DNA of 16,742 nt from an uncultured Sediminibacterium sp. (lineage in GTDB: Bacteria; Bacteroidota; Bacteroidia; Chitinophagales; Chitinophagaceae). The translations under genes and the position numbers were made by a program. Under the pieces are notes generated by a model. That model had not been told where the DNA came from and did no database searches. It saw only the letters and a list, made by a program, of their open reading frames with translations. Where the stretch lies: positions 1 through 16,742 of the forward strand of contig CALEST010000320.1 of NCBI GenBank assembly GCA_937907555.1, read 5' to 3'. Below, piece after piece: positions 15,329 to 16,742 of the stretch. Within the stretch, counting starts at the first letter, position 1. Each line of letters begins with the position of its first letter.

Positions 15329-15366
15329 TAAACCCTATTATTAAAGCCTTTAAATGTCTATTTAAG

Positions 15367-15840
15367 ATGGCAGTTAAAATGAGACTTCAAAGACACGGAA
15401 GTAAAAAGCGTCCATTCTACTTTATTGTAGTAGCCGATGCTCGTGCACCAAGAGATGGTAAGTTCATTCAGAAAATCGGAACTTACAACCCACTAACTGT
15501 ACCTGCAAGTATCCAGTTAGATCGTCAGAAAGCACTAGAGTGGTTAAACAAAGGTGCTCAGCCAACCGACACTGTTCGCAGAATCCTTTCTTTCAAAGGA
15601 GTATTGTACTTAAAGCACTTATTGCGTGGTGTTAAGTTAGGTTTGTTTGATGATGCAACTGCAATGACCAAGTTCCAGGAATGGCACAACAGTCATGAAG
15701 CAAACATCACTCGCAGAAACAGTGAACACAAGAGCAAGCAATCTGCAAAGAAAGCTTATGTTCCTGTAGTTAAAAAAGTAGAAGAGAAGCAGGAGGAGTC
15801 TGCTGCGCCTGCTGAGGAATCAGCACCAGCTGAAGCTTAA
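15367..15840 (+). CDS. rpsP: 30S ribosomal protein S16
   Basis: S16 is an early-binding protein of the small subunit, needed for folding of the 16S rRNA 5' domain. The N-terminal ~80 residues are the conserved core: MRLQRHGSKKRPFYFIVVAD, then KIGTYNPL and the GAQPTDTVRRIL motif. The protein is 157 residues, well beyond the roughly 80-90 of E. coli. The extra C-terminal part is Lys-rich, then Ala/Glu/Pro-rich (SAAPAEESAPAEA), the kind of extension common in Bacteroidota and probably unstructured. It lies downstream of ffh with its own promoter and is followed by a strong terminator before rimM, so its output can be set apart from both neighbours. Confidence 0.98.
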   Translation: MAVKMRLQRHGSKKRPFYFIVVADARAPRDGKFIQKIGTYNPLTVPASIQLDRQKALEWLNKGAQPTDTVRRILSFKGVLYLKHLLRGVKLGLFDDATAMTKFQEWHNSHEANITRRNSEHKSKQSAKKAYVPVVKKVEEKQEESAAPAEESAPAEA

Positions 15841-15860
15841 TGCAAGCATTCATACGAATT

Positions 15861-15888
15861 GAGAAGGCCTGGTTTACCAGGCCTTTTT
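15861..15888 (+). terminator. Rho-independent terminator between rpsP and rimM
   Basis: AAGGCCTGGT (15864-15873) pairs perfectly with ACCAGGCCTT (15876-15885) and is followed by a T tract (15884-15888). It lies 23 bases after the rpsP stop. Because it ends just before an ATG at 15890, it also argues that this ATG is not the rimM start. Confidence 0.9.
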
Positions 15889-15919
15889 CATGTTCCTGAT
15901 TCATTCATTAAATTGCACT

Positions 15920-16444
15920 ATGCAAGACTATATTCATGTTGGTAAAATGGTAGCCGTTTTTGGCGTAAAGGGCGAATTGATTCTGAAACATTCCCTGGGT
16001 AAGAAAACCAATCTGAAAGACGTGAAAGCCCTTTTTATTGAAGAAGTAAAAGGTTCTTATATCCCCTATTTTGTGGAGTCGGCAAAAGCCAAAGACGAAG
16101 AAGAGTCCTATGTTAAACTTGAGGGCATTCAAAGTAAGGAAATGGCTGCCCGGTTCACAGGTAAGCCAGTATGGTTGCTGGATGCAGACTTCAGAAATAT
16201 GGCCGGGAAGGATGCTCCTATTTCATTGTTAGGGTATGAAGTTATCACCGACGAAGATGAAAATCTGGGTCCGATAGAAGAAGTGATTGAACAACCTCAT
16301 CAGGTTTTATTAAGGGTAACACTGGAAGGCAATGAAGCGTTAATTCCTTTGCACGCAGAAACACTGGACAAGATTGATCGTGCTGCCAAAAAAGTATACG
16401 TAACCCTGCCCGATGGATTACTGGATATTTACAGAGGGTTATAA
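15920..16444 (+). CDS. rimM: 16S rRNA processing / 30S maturation factor RimM
   Basis: RimM binds S19 and helps assemble the head of the 30S subunit. The 174-residue protein has the N-terminal RimM domain (MQDYIHVGKMVAVFGVKGEL to about residue 88) and a C-terminal PRC-barrel (SLLGYEVITDEDENLGPIEE to the closing LPDGLLDIY). ATG 15920 was chosen because homologues begin at MxxYIxVGK. The in-frame ATG at 15890 directly abuts the rpsP terminator and would add ten residues not seen in the family. The promoter is not obvious: TTAAATTG at 15907-15914 is a two-mismatch -7 box and would imply an almost leaderless message. Readthrough from rpsP is the alternative. dinB follows after 39 bases; trmD, the frequent partner, does not. 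Confidence 0.95.
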   Translation: MQDYIHVGKMVAVFGVKGELILKHSLGKKTNLKDVKALFIEEVKGSYIPYFVESAKAKDEEESYVKLEGIQSKEMAARFTGKPVWLLDADFRNMAGKDAPISLLGYEVITDEDENLGPIEEVIEQPHQVLLRVTLEGNEALIPLHAETLDKIDRAAKKVYVTLPDGLLDIYRGL

Positions 16445-16483
16445 TGTTCCCACTTCGCATAAAAGGGTGATATTGCTTTTCTA

Positions 16484-16742
16484 ATGTCTGCACCTCAACG
16501 ATATATTGCCCACTTAGACCTGGATTCTTTTTTTGTAAGTGTTGAAATGATCAACAACCCTGCATTGAAAGGCAAGGCTGTTATTGTGGGCGGCAGTGCA
16601 GACAGAGGAGTAGTAACTACCTGCAGTTACGAAGCCAGAAAGTTTGGGGTGCGCAGTGCCATGCCCATGAAGAAAGCCATGCAGTTATGTCCGCATGCCA
16701 TCATTGTTAGAGGAACCAGGGGGGAGTATAGCCGTTACTCCA
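16484..16742 (+). CDS. dinB: DNA polymerase IV (Y-family), N-terminal part, cut by the window end
   Basis: DinB is an error-prone translesion polymerase. The 86 complete codons visible begin MSAPQRYIAHLDLDSFFVSVE, with the first catalytic aspartate D12 and steric-gate aromatic F17 at the places known from E. coli Pol IV (D8 and F13). They continue with the palm/fingers motif TTCSYEARKFGVRSAMP, typical of Y-family enzymes, and KKAMQLCP. The rest, including the second catalytic D-E pair, lies past 16742. It starts 39 bases after rimM on the same strand, so it probably shares the rimM transcript. No LexA-like site was recognised in the short gap. Confidence 0.95.
   Translation, partial: MSAPQRYIAHLDLDSFFVSVEMINNPALKGKAVIVGGSADRGVVTTCSYEARKFGVRSAMPMKKAMQLCPHAIIVRGTRGEYSRYS

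Noticed and set aside
1..16742. Mobile element, prophage, CRISPR array, tRNA/rRNA or defence system
   Set aside because: No transposase, integrase, terminal repeats, spaced direct repeats, tRNA-like cloverleaf or known defence gene is seen. The gene content is housekeeping and envelope-related.

Overview
The window looks like ordinary chromosomal DNA from a member of the Bacteroidota, most likely the Chitinophagaceae. The grounds are a short RpoD-type sigma factor with no region 1.1 whose N-terminus is MRQLKITKSITNRES, promoter -7 boxes of the Bacteroidota type (TAnnTTTG), a DUF5916 outer-membrane protein, a Tat-exported superoxide dismutase, and start codons without a clear Shine-Dalgarno sequence. 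The family assignment is by recall of relatives, not by a search.

Layout. 1-1473 (+) is the 3' part of a sortilin/VPS10-like BNR propeller protein, closed by a strong terminator. 1522-3738 (-) is a DUF5916/CBM9-like outer-membrane protein. 3840-7327 (-) reads as one operon in the order CDF metal transporter, M20 dipeptidase, Hsp15-like S4 protein, trmD. 7414-8442 (+) is a GT2 glycosyltransferase. 8460-11026 (-) is a second tight operon: LptF/LptG-type permease, Tat-exported Mn-type SOD (17-bp overlap with the permease), OsmC-like peroxidase. 11050-11667 (+) is a protein of unknown function whose 5' end covers the apparent permease promoter. 11664-12047 (-) is a START/AHSA1-like protein. 12277-13143 (+) is the RpoD-family sigma factor, behind an AT-rich leader with two related palindromes. 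13131-13862 (-) is an exported TlpA-like thioredoxin. 13953-16742 (+) is the housekeeping run ffh, rpsP, rimM, dinB (dinB is cut by the window end).

How the genes fit together. The right end is the SRP/ribosome maturation cluster. Here rpsP has its own promoter and 5' hairpin and is cut off from rimM by an intrinsic terminator. trmD, which in many bacteria follows rimM, lies about 11 kb away on the other strand, and dinB takes its place. The permease-SOD-OsmC operon joins envelope biogenesis to defence against superoxide and peroxides, with the SOD placed outside the cytoplasm.

I found no CRISPR array, insertion sequence, prophage, tRNA, rRNA or recognisable defence system, and no gene-free stretch over 300 bases. 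I see no convincing new multi-gene system. The points most worth following up are the paired palindromes in front of the sigma factor, the unknown protein at 11050-11667, the CDF transporter with an altered site and a cysteine tail, and the rpsP leader.
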